From assembly GCF_901709675.1 (NCBI RefSeq), contig NC_051098.1, positions 7,505,000 to 7,568,999 of the forward strand: a stretch of DNA of 64,000 nucleotides. Reading direction: 5' to 3'. A program made the translations under genes and the position numbers. Positions 40,726-53,600 of this stretch are shown piece after piece. The DNA comes from Syngnathus acus. Taxonomy: Eukaryota; Chordata; Actinopteri; Syngnathiformes; Syngnathidae. The notes beneath the pieces were generated by a model that ran no database searches, was not told where the DNA came from, and was given only the letters and a program-made list of their open reading frames with translations. The number at the start of each line of letters is the position of its first letter. Within the stretch, counting starts at the first letter, position 1.

Positions 40726-41938
40726 TAGTTTAGTGCCATTTCAATTTCATTACAATGGGTCATACTTTAAGCCTAATTTCATACAAAAATAAAAGTTAAT
40801 GACAGCAGCACATTTGTGTTTGGTGAGGGTTTTCTTGTTGCACATTTATCCCAAAGAGAACATTTATTGCTGTTAAATTGTTTAAAAATTGTTTTAAAAA
40901 TATACTAACAATTGTTTCTAAACTGGTTTTTGCTGCAAAAGGAAGCACTTTTTATATTATCTGTAAATAAAACAATTATTTCTATTTTTTCTGTGGATGT
41001 TGAAAAGGAGAAAAGCATTCAGTATTACAGGAAAAAATGTAAAAAGCAACACGTCATTAAGAATAATCCCTCACTGACCAGTCCAGGGATGGAACCCGCG
41101 ATTGCTGTCCCCACTAGTTGAGTGCATTAGCTAGTTGGCACTGCCGGGCAGTACTGTTGCACAGATTTGAATAGAAAACCACATACACCACCTTGCGGTG
41201 TACCTCCAGGGGGTTGATGCCTCCACAGCCATAAAACCTAGTGACACCCCTGGTATTGGGTGTTTGAGTCCATCATCAGTTTGTAATCTTCAACTAAATG
41301 ATTGAATTCATTTTATACTTGTGTGGGAGTTCATAAAAACATTTCAACCTAATTATATGGTTAATAAATTCTGTTTTTATGACCGCAAAGACTATTAATT
41401 TGTTTCTTAAACATTGCCTGTACAATTAATTTGCTTTGTGGTGGTGGTGTTTTTTTTTTTTTTACGTTTATTATGGTCCCATGTTTTGGAAAAAGAGCAA
41501 ATTGGAAGTGGACCATTTTTACAGCATGGATTGTGCACAATTTTGGATGTTCCAAAGTAATTTGTCCAATCAGTTAATCTGTGCCAATGGCAGTCGAAGA
41601 TATCTACATTCTATTCTAATCTCTCTAACTGGCCCCATAATGAGACTAATTTGAATTTTAGGTGGAAAGTATACTATTGCCTTTTCTCATTTTTTCTTTT
41701 CTGTCCCACATAGGCAACATGATCATCAATGTTCTGAGTAGGACTAAAATTGTGCCGCTGCACCAGGTGACGGATGATGATGCACATGTGATGTGTTTGT
41801 ACGCAGGGACATTGATCTTTGCAGTCAGCGAAATTTCAGAGTCGTAATGTGGTACCCAAACCAAACAATGTAAAATACGCCCATTAAGGACTAATGAATC
41901 CATTAAGGGAAATGGATTTGTCTTGAGGCTGGATCAAT

Positions 41939-41998
41939 GATGTGTGTGTGTGTGTGCGTGTGTGTGCGTGTATGTGGGTGTGCGTGCTTGTGTGTGTA
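41939..41998. repeat. GT-rich microsatellite
   Basis: An imperfect (GT)n run interrupted by GC and AT steps. Confidence 0.9.
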
Positions 41999-42542
41999 AG
42001 CAAAGACACACTTGAGGCATTGCCTAATGAGTCAAAGCTTTCACCTAGTCTGTGTTTCACCCAATGTAAACACGAGGGGATAGGAGCAGGTTTCAGCTGA
42101 CTGGTGCCCGTAGTGCTTGCATAAAAGGAAGCGTAACACACACATGGACACGCACGACATGTACTTTCACTCACTGATGAAATTCTACCAACTGTCACAT
42201 TCTCATCCCAAGAGCTTCTGTTCATAAATTGCATATATGCCAAGCGCCATACACATCAGGGATACAAACACTTCATTCTCCATCTTTTACCATGTGTGCA
42301 AGTAAGAATTAATTTGGTGTTGTTGTTTTTTTTGAAGTCACAATCATCCTACAAAGGGGATGTGTGCTAGTCATGCATATTTATGACACTGATTGGTATT
42401 TTCTGAGGGCCTACTTCACTTCCTACTTCACCAGAATGACAAAAATGATATATTGTAGAAAATTCAGAGTTATCCTTTGCTTTTGTGTTGTTTATTTTGA
42501 GTGTTGCACTGTGACGGTTTGTCTCATTTTAATCACTCTTAC

Positions 42543-42599
42543 CCGTGAATGGCGGCTCGTCCCAGACGGAGCACGCCATTGCACACGCAGCCTCTGTCG
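42543..42599 (-). other. candidate cassette exon, phase 1-1, within Ig1
   Basis: A 57-base GC-rich island in AT-rich intron, preceded on the minus strand by a plausible acceptor (GCTTGGCTATTCAG) and followed by a strong donor (GTAAGAGTG). It would start with two bases of a split codon and end with one, exactly the phase needed between exons 44387-44536 and 37661-37810, and it has no stop in that frame. Inclusion would insert 19 residues rich in Ala and Cys (TEAACAMACSVWDEPPFT core) after RDLS in Ig1. I know of no such exon in the family, and chance is a real alternative. Confidence 0.22.
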
Positions 42600-44261
42600 C
42601 TGAATAGCCAAGCAGACGTATATCATTGAAATGCTGCACGCAACATTTGATTTGGCACACTTTTTATGTATACAGCTGTCGCTTTCTTTTCACTGTGTAC
42701 ATCTTGCATGTACCATCACTATTTAACTGCAGAATGCCTCAAATGTCTATGTAGGCAGGAGTGATAAAAGAGCCAGCTGCGGTGCTCTTTATTTTGAGAA
42801 AGTGTCATCCGCCTGAATACAAGGCACTCAATCTGTATCATAGCGTATTTTGGGGGGGCTATCTTCTCAAAGCAGGCAGCTATTTCACCCTATACCAGAC
42901 CTTGTATACTTTACTGCGGCGATAAGAAAAAAGATCGCACTGCTTTTGCATCATTCTGGAAACATGAAAAGAATGAGCCATTTGGAATTTACTATTTCTT
43001 TGCCCTGGGACTGTCCATCACTTGATATATAGTATAGGGTAGATCTAACTTATAACGTTCAACCTCAACCTGCCTCTCTCAACAAACTCATTAAATCTTG
43101 TTGCTTTTGCAAGGAGAGCTTGTCTCCACATTCTTTAAATAACGACATAAATATGATCGGAGGCTTTGATGGCATTTTGTATGAATTTTCCCATTGCACA
43201 AAATCAACATATGTGCTCAACTCTCTGACTGGGGGGACTGCAAGGTTACTGTTTAGTAGAATCTCGTCAGTCAATGACAAGCAATGGTATTTGAATGTCT
43301 AACGATGCTTTATGTGAATCCATCTAAATTACCATCTCACAAGAAAATAATGGAATCTATATACATAGATTTGGTAGATGAGCATTTGAGAAAAGTTTGT
43401 CCTTTACCAGATGCTTATAGTAGGCCTAGTATTTTTTGGACTATAACTTGCAGGCTAACAATTTGGGTTCTCTCAAGTTGACTCAACATTTTAATGTAAA
43501 GTTTAAGTAGGGTTATAATCAAACAGAGTGGGAACCACAAAACCAATCTCTGTTTATAAGGTAATTTAATCACAAATCCCTTTCTTTTAATTGTAACCAG
43601 AAGCATGTAAAAAAAAAAAAAATAAATAAATTCCCTGTTGGAGAAGGAAATGAGCCCTGGCAGTGAAAAATGCATGGATGGAAATAACAAAAGTCAGGTG
43701 TCCATTATGTAGGAGATGGTTATCTAGGAAAAGGTTCAAATTGGTGCTCATCCAAATTAAAATTGTTGCCTTGGCAGAGGTCCGGTCTCTCCTAGATTCC
43801 ATTGAGTTATATCGACATGGCAAAGCACACATCTACACCGTGAAGCTATATTGAAGTATTCAATGCTTCAACGGATTTTCTCATGTATGTCACTGCTTGG
43901 ATCTTTGGTGATGTGTGATCGCTTTCTCTCAAGTCTGAATATGCATAAATCTTTGAAAAACCGGTAAAGCGGTCACTATCTGTTACCTAAATTAGCTGAT
44001 AAACAGATTAATTTGGATTGCTAACATGATGTATTGTGAGTGCAATTGGGTTAGGCGTTTGTAGCTTCTCTGTAAAATACTAGATAATTAAATAACAATA
44101 ATTAGGGAGGCAGTATTGAACAATTGGTTCTTAATGTTAATGTGATGTACTAATTGATATTCCATGTAACACCTCGTCTACAACTGTATTTTTGGCAGAT
44201 GAGACATTCATTGATTGTGTGGGTGCGCTCGTGTATGCGTGCGTGTGTGTGTTTATCATTC

Positions 44262-44308
44262 CCTCTCCTCTCTCTCTTTCTCTCGTTCTCTCTCTCTCTC
44301 TCGCTCTC
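44262..44308. repeat. CT-rich microsatellite
   Basis: An imperfect (CT)n run about 80 bases from the donor of exon 44387-44536, on the intron side. Confidence 0.85.
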
Positions 44309-44386
44309 TGTGCTCACAGACACACACATAATGCCGCTTTATTAGTTATGGGTTTCTTCACGGGACAAACAATATGTGGTCCTTAC

Positions 44387-44536
44387 CTGAGAGGTCCCTG
44401 CCAACACCGAGTGCCAGGCCATCTTTGATCCACAGGACAATCCCATGGTAACCAGGGATAGAGCATGGTAATGTCACAGGTTGGCCAGCCACTACCACCA
44501 AGTCCTGTGGCTGCTGGGAAAACATGGACTCTCCAC
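44387..44536 (-). CDS. kirrel3: kirrel3-like exon: Ig1, first half
   Basis: The most 5' exon recognised. It starts with the last two bases of a split codon after a TGTCTTCAG acceptor and ends with the first base of a codon before GTAAGG. It encodes [18 protein letters not shown], then the strand-B cysteine (TLPCSIPG), the core tryptophan in VLWIKDG, and ends GVGRDLS. In mammalian KIRREL3 the equivalent exon follows a short exon ending in Gly. A G left over from the preceding exon plus the GT here would restore that Gly, so a separate 5' exon or exons should exist. Length 150 bases. Confidence 0.96.
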
Positions 44537-45254
44537 CTGAAGACACAATTAATAAATTAGAGGAACATTAGGCTAATGACATATTTTTTTTCAAAGGAGA
44601 TAATTCAGAATTAGTTTTTTTTCTTTCAAATGGCTCAATGCAATGAAGGGGAAATGAATGGGAATCGCAACACGTGACTTTCTAAGTCTACACACATCTC
44701 TTGTCAAACACATGTTAAAAGAACTCTTGAGGACAAGCAACAAATGAGTTATGTGGCTCTTCATGATGCAAAGATGAGATACAAGCATCCAGGTTGTCAA
44801 GCGTCATCTCAGAACTGAAGCGCAGACTCAGAGACAGCTGTTCCACCTCAAACTGGTTCATTTATGAAGGCTGTCCTCCTCATACAGCCGAGCTGGGCTT
44901 GTGCACACGGCAGATAACAACATCTCATCTTCCAACAGTGCTCCAACGGCATACATTAACTCAAGGTAGCACCCATGTATTCCAACTGTGCAACTACTGC
45001 TGCTGTACTCATCTGCTGTGTATTCATGCAGAAAGTGGTGTGCAGTGAACTCCATTAGCGGAAGAGTGCTTGTTAATGGGAACCGCTATGGTGAAGAGGG
45101 GTAGAGACAATAGTTAGAGGGTGGTGGTATTATGAGTAACCTGCCGATCAAAAAAATGTCTTAAGATTTTTACGCCACAGAGGTCACCTTAGAGTTATAT
45201 TCAATACAAACACATGCCTAAAACAGCTACATTGTTGTAAGATAGAATGGCACA

Positions 45255-46110
45255 CTGTCACGTCCGTGTTGTGGGACGCTCGCTCAGCCAGCAACTTCCC
45301 TCAGCCACACATCACCGTAATGTCTGTCACCTGCTCCCTCTTGTTATCTCATGTACCGTATCGGCCCGAATATAAGACAACCCTGATTATAAGACGACCC
45401 CCTCTTTTACAAGACTCAAGTTTGATAAAATACTTTCTGAACACCAAATTTATTTTTTATACAGAAAATAATTACAGTACATCTGAAACAAATGATTACA
45501 ACAATATATTCGAGAGAAAAAGCATGTTATTTTGCCTCATTCAAATCCTGCAAAAACTGTCACCATTTTCTGTTATCTCTTCTCTTGTTTTCTTCTCTTT
45601 TCTTTCTTACCACTATTTTTATTTTTCTTCTTCGTGCTACCGCTATTTTTATTTTTCTTCTTCGTGACAGGGGTTCGCTTTGGCCTGGGGAGTTAAGATC
45701 AGCATTCACTTCAAAGATATCTAGCGCCATCTAGCGTTGTGAATGGGTATAATGTCTAGACCCCGAATGTAAGATGACCCCCACTTTTTCAGTCTTATTT
45801 CAATGCAAAAAACACCGTCTTATATTCGGGCCAATACGGTATTTAAACCGTGCCCATGTGTTTCTCCTGGTCGGCGTCTACTGTTGCTTTCTGTCCGTAT
45901 CCGCGCCTAGTGTTCCTGTCCTGCTCGTCCAATTCCCCCCGGTCTTGTGTGGAGGCTCACGGTCAGAATCTATTTGGTGTCCGAGTGGACTTCTGTTTGC
46001 CTGTCTGCTGGCCGTGAGTCTCTGTCCCGCCTGTGTCTTTGTTTGCCCACCTCACTTCCCTTCAATAAACCCTGTTCCAAGCTGCATTTGGTCGTTGCTC
46101 CATTCCATCT
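45255..46110 (+). repeat. older interspersed element split by a younger insertion
   Basis: The left part, cacgtccgtgttgtgggacg through cctgctccctcttgttatct, and the right part, tttaaaccgtgcccatgtgt through cttcaataaaccctgttcca, read as one fish repeat interrupted at 45356-45839. The right part has a long open frame that is compositional and not a recognisable protein. The class is uncertain. Confidence 0.55.
45356..45839. mobile_element. TA-flanked palindromic MITE-like element (484 bp), nested
   Basis: The termini are ccgtatcggcccgaatataa and its near reverse complement (ttatattcgggccaatacgg), followed inwards by aagacgacccc-type repeats. TA on both sides (45354-45355 and 45840-45841). It lies inside an older repeat. 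A 30-bp tandem duplication sits near 45611-45666. Confidence 0.8.
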
Positions 46111-46112
46111 GT

Positions 46113-46192
46113 AGCACGCACGCCCGCACACACGCACGCACACACACACACACACACACACACGCGCACACCCACACACACACACAAAATCA
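46113..46192. repeat. CA-rich microsatellite
   Basis: A (CA)n run with cgca and ccca interruptions, directly after the interspersed element. Confidence 0.9.
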
Positions 46193-47460
46193 CACAATCA
46201 ATTCGTTTTTCTTTTTTTTCTTCAAACAAATACACGGTTTATTCCCCTTGAAGCCAACATTGAGAAAGCTAAATGGATATTGAGGTCTGCTTGATTTAAC
46301 TGGAATCCAAACAATTGCTGTCACTCCTTGACTAAATGACCCAGGTTGGCCTTTAAGTGTATCAGTGAAAGTGGACTCAAGTAGTGATGGAACACTCACT
46401 AGTCTACAACAACCTCACTGGAAGAGACCAGCGGCCCGATGTGATCAGCTGAGGGAATTAGTCCCCCCCAGCCTCCTTCCTATGGCCAATCTCTATGGTT
46501 AAACAAAGATTTGTGAAAACTGGTTGAGGAATTATGTGATCTTACTGTCTAAAAAAAAGTCAATGCAAAAAATGACCATGGCCGCAATTGGCTAGCCAGT
46601 CCAATGTGTACGATGTTTTGTCCAAAAACAACTCCGATTGTCCCTAGCATGCCAGCAACCCGAATGAGGAAAAGCAGGTTGGAGAGAGACAAATGGCCAT
46701 GGATAGGCAGTTGCAACGGGATATGATCAGACCTTCCAATTTGCAAGGGCCTCTTGATTACAAGAGTTGAGAGTCTACAGAATAGAACAATCGTGTTGGT
46801 TTGTGTGCAAAGCAGCACAAATAGGACTTCATGTGCATATACCACCCACAGGGAGAGGAGATTAGTGACACTATCAGATAAATGTTTTCCTCAGCAATTT
46901 GGATTTGCTAAATCATGCATTATGCTTTTTTTTCCCATGTGTTTGATAAAACATTATCTATCATCACAGTTACCTTTTCCCCATAAGAAACCCCACAGAT
47001 TTCTACAATGATCTGTTTGCCAACCCTATTTAGTTCACAAAGACAGTCAAGGTCATAGTCCTCAATTTGCTTTTTTCGTCATTCACAGGCAATCATATTT
47101 AGAACAACATTTCAAAGATGGATTTGATGTAACCGCAGATTAAATCTTCAAAGATTATAAATTATTCTGCCATAAAACAGCAGAAGATCAGCACAGCCAT
47201 TATATGAAATATTTAATACTGGCATGTTGATGGACATCTACATCAAAGGTTAATATTGGGAGAAAATGATGAAATGATTGTCTATAAATACAATTATTCA
47301 AGCAGACTCAAAACAATTTGCGCGAATATGCCCAGTCCAACAGAAGCCTTAATAAATAAAGAAATAAATGAATAAATGACCCATGCCTTATACATACTAC
47401 GTTACATACGTTGGGAATAACACATATTAGCTTTGCAACAATTCAATATTTTCAACTTAT

Positions 47461-47640
47461 TGTTGCCCAGAATATTCAAAAATGTCCTTTAGATTTGAAT
47501 AACTCATCGTGGGGCATATTTTAATATAATTTAACAGTTTTTGACTGTTTTGCTTTTGTTGCCCAAAATATTCAAAAATGTCCTTTAGATTTGAATAACT
47601 CATCGTATAATTTAGCCGTTTTTGATAGTTTTGTTTTCCA
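47461..47640. repeat. tandem duplication, 96-bp period
   Basis: tgttgcccagaatattcaaa and the following bases to aactcatcgt recur from 47557 with one mismatch in the first 50. The spacers differ by a short deletion. Confidence 0.9.
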
Positions 47641-50600
47641 TCTAATCCATCTGTAACAGTGACCGCAAGTTACAAATTGTAAGAAATGACAAGTGGTTCA
47701 TTGCATCAATTGAATGTCAAATTAAATATGTTAATCACAGTAATCATACAGATCAACCAGATGATCCAAAGTGGATGGACATCAAGGCCAAACAATGTTG
47801 AAGAGGAGTTATTCCTGTGGGCTGCAGACTTTACACACACCCATATTTGTGACACAAGCTAGTACTTTGCATTGCCTGTTGTTGTTTCACTTCAGATAAT
47901 TTGTTTGCTGTTGGATAGCTGTTGCCATTTCAGCACATGCCAGGGCTATTTTCTCCTTAGGGCTAAATGCCCCCAAATTCATCGCTGAAGTCAATCAATT
48001 CAGCTTGGAAAAGATGTTTATAGTCACACATTCAGGCCAGAGAAATAATCAGCATGTTGCCTGTGCAGTGCACCATGTGGCCATGCAGCACTAAAGCTTA
48101 GGCCAAGATCATTATCAAAAACTATTATCCCCCTGCTCTCGCCATTTACTAACAGCTATTTGGAGGTATGGCTTTCGAATACATCTATGGGGATAATTTA
48201 CAAGCTAGACGATTGCAGGACTTGGTTGTTTTCAGTTTTGAAATAAACAACAGGGCAGGAAGAACAATACTAAAAAAACGTCATAATCTTTCGCAGCAGG
48301 AGCATCAGCAGGTTTTGTTCGAACCACACTGCACAGAAAACAAAAACACATACTTTCAAAGTGGGATTATTGTTTCATATGAATATGTCTCTTGTGACTA
48401 AAGCTCGCCAATTTGCACCCTCCCAATGTTTCCCTCTTTTCCACTGAGGCATAAATGTATATCCTGGTCTTTCAATCTCCAGACCCTGATTAGTCATAAA
48501 TCCAGTGTGCATCAACCCACTCTGCACATAGAATTCTGATTGTGCCGCGTAATTATGGACAGCAAAATCAGTGCGGCTACAATATTCATCCATCCTTTCA
48601 TGTTTGTGAAAGTATACCTTTGCCATTCATTCAAAAAAGATTTGGAACATTCACCATATCTGGGGCCATTAAATTTACTCTTCCGTCAATTACGTTTTAT
48701 GATATTATAAAATTACAGTGTGGAGGAGCATGGGCTCATCACATAAGTTAACCAGTAATTCTTATTAATTAAACACATTTGATGATCTGTGACCATGTGC
48801 TAGTAAAAGTATAAATAATGAAAATAAGATTATTTTACTGATATTTAGCACACTCCGTTCATATTACGTATTATTGAGGAATGAAACATAACTGTGTACG
48901 AGGGGGCATTGGACATCAAAACGTATTCGGCAATACGTGGGGTGGAGGGTGAACGGCCGTGAGATGACCGGCCATTTGGGATTCACATGAAATTTTCGAT
49001 GGCCAGTACCACCCCTGTTAACTACTAATTAACTAGATGGTGGTTCTAGTAATTTGGAACAAAACTTTCTTGCGACAAGAAAAGTACAGGCGAAAGTTTG
49101 GCAAACATTTGGGACCTTGAACGAACCATGATGACCTCTGACGTGAACACATGCGTTGCCTTTGAAAACACTCACAATCATTCGCCGTTCAGGATAGAGC
49201 CTTAGACGTTATATGTTGGCATTTTCATTAAATTGGCCAATTTACAAAGAATTTCTGATCAAACACTATAAGCTTACAAAGTGCACATGAAAAAAGCAAA
49301 CAATGAAGCAGTGCCGATCTGATATTTACTCGGTTGTAAAAGCAGTCAATAATTCTGATGAAAGTGACATGCCTCAAATGAAAATATTTTGCCAGCAATA
49401 ACAAAAGCACGAGGCATGCAAGTACTGTACACAATGGGAGTTTTAAATTGCATTGGTAAACGGTTAGGCCAAACAAAGCCCAGAAACTGCCATTAACACT
49501 GGCTGGGAAGTAATAAAATATACACAAGTCCAGACAAATTTCAAGCCGCCAAGAGGCAAGATGCCGAGGAACACATTTTACATCCTTTGTGGTGTTTATT
49601 GAAATTATTATAATCATTTCTAATTCAATTCTGAAGCTGGACTTGAAAACATTCCAATCTGCCTCTGGCCAAGCTTTCAGCAGAAACTGTGATATGGAAC
49701 AAGGCCCAATCCTTCAGTGAAACTAGGTTTTTGTTACACTCATTAACATCAAAATTTGAGCTCTTCAATGTAGCTGCCAACAACAATGGCTAATTATTAT
49801 GAATAATTCACGAGGCCCTATCGCTCACATTAGAGCAGACATGTATTGTAGTGACTTTATCTTCCTCATCATTGTGTTTAAATCCTCCCATTCTGCCCAT
49901 CCCCTTGTAACACACGTTGAATGCCGAGTGATAACACAATTCGCCTATCTGGAATATGACGCCTGTCATTAGGAGCAAAATGTGTCAGCGGCAATGCAAA
50001 TTCATGACGCTGGGAAGACAAACACGCGTGCTGCTGCAAGTCGTATTTATTCCATTTCTCACACTGTGCATTAGTGGTGCATGACAGTTGCCATGGCACA
50101 ATCAAGATGGATCACCTCAGATGATGACTTCTATAAATTACAAATGGCAACAGCAGGAGGGCCTCCGAGGCACACACTTTATCATTAGCTACGCGGCCAG
50201 AGGAAGTGAGATTTCATGGACATCAGAGACTTGAATATCATGGGCCGCAAATGGATTATTACATCTCTTCCGGCTGCATTTTTTCAGACCGCTTCCATAG
50301 ATATTGTTCCAAAGGTTATAAGGCATCCATTGAAATGAAATCCTCAAATAAGAGCATAAAACAAACAAATCCTGCAAGTCTTTGCATGAAGTGCACCCGC
50401 CTTTAAGGTTGTTAAGCTGGCAGGAGAGAAGCGCCTTCACCGGGCTTATGTGATCTTCGTCTCACCGCTGATTGTAATTATTATCATAAAGCCACAGCTC
50501 TTGTCTCCACAGTAACTATTCACACGTTATATTTAGCATAAATGGAAGCCACGTAACCCCTCTTGGTAGGTATTGATTAAAAGAGTGCAGGGAAATGAAT

Positions 50601-53600
50601 CCAGTCACTTCTCAAAACGACAGTACATTTTCAGGCATTACTTCTACCTAATGGGTGGAGAGCATAAAAGGGATGCAAATGAGGGAGGGCCAAAGAGAGT
50701 ATAAGGCGTTTAGGAGATTGCTTCTGATGGAAAAGGAAACGTCTTTTCTGTCTCTCGGCTCTATCCTTACATAATTTCTTTGTCAACTTACACCTCTTCA
50801 TTGCCTCTCCCGCTGGAGTATTTGTGGCAGCATTTGTTGGCAGGACTCAATTCCACATGGGCTATTGCCCTAGAGCAAACACGCAAGTGTTTACCGAGCA
50901 TCTAGGAACCTGAGGATTTGTAAGGAAAACTTGTTTGTGAGAAGGAAAATGTTGAGGGGCTTTTAGAATAGGGGCCACTGGGATTGTTCATATTCATTAA
51001 GGAATGATGAGCCTTTCAAAAGGTCCCGGGAGATTAAAATGATTTAAAATTGAGAATCGTTTGGTTCAACGGGACATGTAGCATCATGCCCTTTACTTCA
51101 ATAATACTTCACTGGTATAGAATGTAGTTGTTTAAAGGTGACATAGATTGAATGGGAATGAATGGATAATATGGATCAAAATGCATTGAGGGGCTTGATA
51201 CTACATCTAATGCACAGACACTTCAGTCATGTTTAAATCCTTGTTCCTATGTTACTTTTTTAAACCTTGCTTCTATTGACTAGAAATTGTGTTACGGAGG
51301 CTTAATGTTTTCTTCCAAATGGGCAATGGTTTAGGAGGATTGAGTGAATGCATGTAAGAGAAATTTCAAAAATGCATTAGACTGAAATGCTGGAAAGAAA
51401 ATTCTCCATTTCTCACAGGATACTAATGATTTCAATTCTATTGTTGGAGTTGAAATTGTAACTATTCACTTGGTGTATTCTCATTATTGTTTGAGACATT
51501 TCTTTAAAAAATTACTCACAGTTAAATTTATTATCAATTATGAAAGACACGTCAATATAATCATATTATATAGTGTCAGTGACGCACATGTAAATTAAAA
51601 GGCATGGAAAATGCCCTGCTATGATGATAACAGCTGGCACTACCTGTAACATAATTGACTGACTATGAAAAGAAATAGTTCATCACAGCAAAAGAAACAC
51701 CAAATTGAAATGTTCCTTCAAGAAGGAATGTGGCACCATTAACAGTAAGGCTTTTTCTGGGCTTTTTGTGAAATCCCCACCCTCCCTACAGTGGAGACAA
51801 CCATTTGCCTCTCATCCTCTTCAACTATTTGCTTCCCTCGGAGACAGCCTCACCTCGTTCTTCATTGTGAGCTGCTGTGACATTGAAAGAGACCCCTAAT
51901 CAAAACATTTCTCTTTCTTTCAGATGGCGCACAGACCGGTGAATGAGAGCTGACTCCAGGGGGAGACATATTTGTCCCAATCAGGGCCTCATCTCCCTGT
52001 CCCCGCTGGGCGAGTGTTTCATCTCGACAGCCCACTGATGAATCCTCCACTTAGCCTTGATTTGGAGTAGCAGCTCGCCACCGCCAAAGTGCCAGGTTAA
52101 ATCACAAGTGACAGCGGCCCAGCCATGGCCATTACACAAAGTGCCTTTACATTAATGCATGTAAACCTAACAAATATGATGTGTCTTATCTATTGTCAAG
52201 CGAGCTAAGATTACATTTTTGTACCTTCAACGTAGAAGTACATTGTTTTTGTGTACACACCTGAAAATTGCAGCATGGCTTCCTTATTGCAGGTTTTAAT
52301 AATATTTCAGTGAGATAGACAAAAAGGATTTGACAAATTCCAATTAATTATTTAGTAGCATTTGCCGTCTTTCTTGTTAAATGAGATCTCTGAAAAATCT
52401 TTCGTGGAACCAACAGTGTCATGTCGAGGAGTGGAGACAAAAACAGGTTCATGAGGCAAAATTGGAAGTTAATTTTCCCATCACTAACGGAAACTAAGTA
52501 CATTTTAGCTTCAGTTTTCATTCGTTTTGTTAAAGTAAAATGTGCAGAACTCCGCTATAGGAATAAACTTTTTATTTTTAACATAAATATTAAAACTAGA
52601 CAAAACGAGAGCAATCATATGAATATGTCACCAAATCGCAAGTGAAGTCATTATCCTTCTAAAGGTTGTTTATTCATACAGGCTCACATATTAGATATCT
52701 TGTTAAAACTTGTGACTGGTCCGTGTAATTAACAATAAGATGTAGTAGGCATTGTTTCAACTTATTCCAAAACATAGGCCTAAAAGGCTGCGCATAAATC
52801 CTTATTTGGTGTCAAGTTAGTTCATCAATACTTATTTAGACTGTTGAAAAATCTATCCGCTCAAAGCCTTTGTGTATTCATTAGACATTTCACCACCACC
52901 TCACAAATGCTACTGCACTGAAGCAGTCACGGCTCTCCGAGAGGTAACAGCTCAGGGGAGGGTTACTGAGCCGTTGTGTCATTTTCAAAGGATGATGGAG
53001 GGATTCAATGCGAGACCCACAACATTCATATTTTCCTCTAGTGTCTGCCAAATCAACCTTGGTTAAACGTCAAGAGTGGGATAAATCTATCAGTGCTTTC
53101 ATTTGCTTTCAATATTTCCACACTCTGGTAAAAAAAAAAAAAAAAGAATAAAAAGGAATAGCTATTTAACAACCTCAGTAGTGCCATTGGGGGACTATTG
53201 AACTTAACACCTGTCTGGTTAGTAGGTTGTAAACTGTCAGCAGCTTCTCCCATAAAAAGAGGTAGGTGAGAGTGAAGATCATAAATGTTGAATTTGCCCA
53301 GATTTTAGCCATTTGTGCAGGCCATTTATGCTGCATTAGTCAAATATGTACACTAGTGATGAGGAAGGCCCCCTTAGGCTAGGTAACCTCAAATGCTGCA
53401 AAGCTGTTTGAATGAGGCATTATCGAGGTGACGAAGAAAGCACTGACATAAAGAAGGAGTCACAGGAACTACTGGCACATAATGGCACACCTCTGCTAAA
53501 AGGACACTATCACAAACAAGGATAAAGAGATCCATTTCAGTCTGTGAGATGCCATTATACATGCCAACAGAGAGCTAAGCATGCACTCTATTTTTAAGTG

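Larger units (their letters stand above)
37811..44386 (-). other. kirrel3-like intron within Ig1
   Basis: 6576 bases. It contains LINE 3' tails (38845-38916, 40580-40725), a GT-rich microsatellite (41939-41998), a CT-rich microsatellite (44262-44308) and the phase-compatible candidate cassette exon at 42543-42599. Confidence 0.85.

Noticed and set aside
41085-41160. tRNA-like B-box sequence on the minus strand (cgcgggttccatccc)
   Set aside because: No cloverleaf can be drawn and no A box sits at the right distance. It may be a SINE scrap but is not a tRNA gene.
45774-46283. 169-codon plus-strand ORF
   Set aside because: It spans the end of a palindromic element, an interspersed repeat and a CA microsatellite (His-Thr runs), so it is compositional.
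49994-50001. POU octamer ATGCAAAT, also at 10003, 28297, 30105 and 32201
   Set aside because: Several perfect octamers in 64 kb of AT-rich DNA are about what chance gives, so alone they do not mark enhancers.
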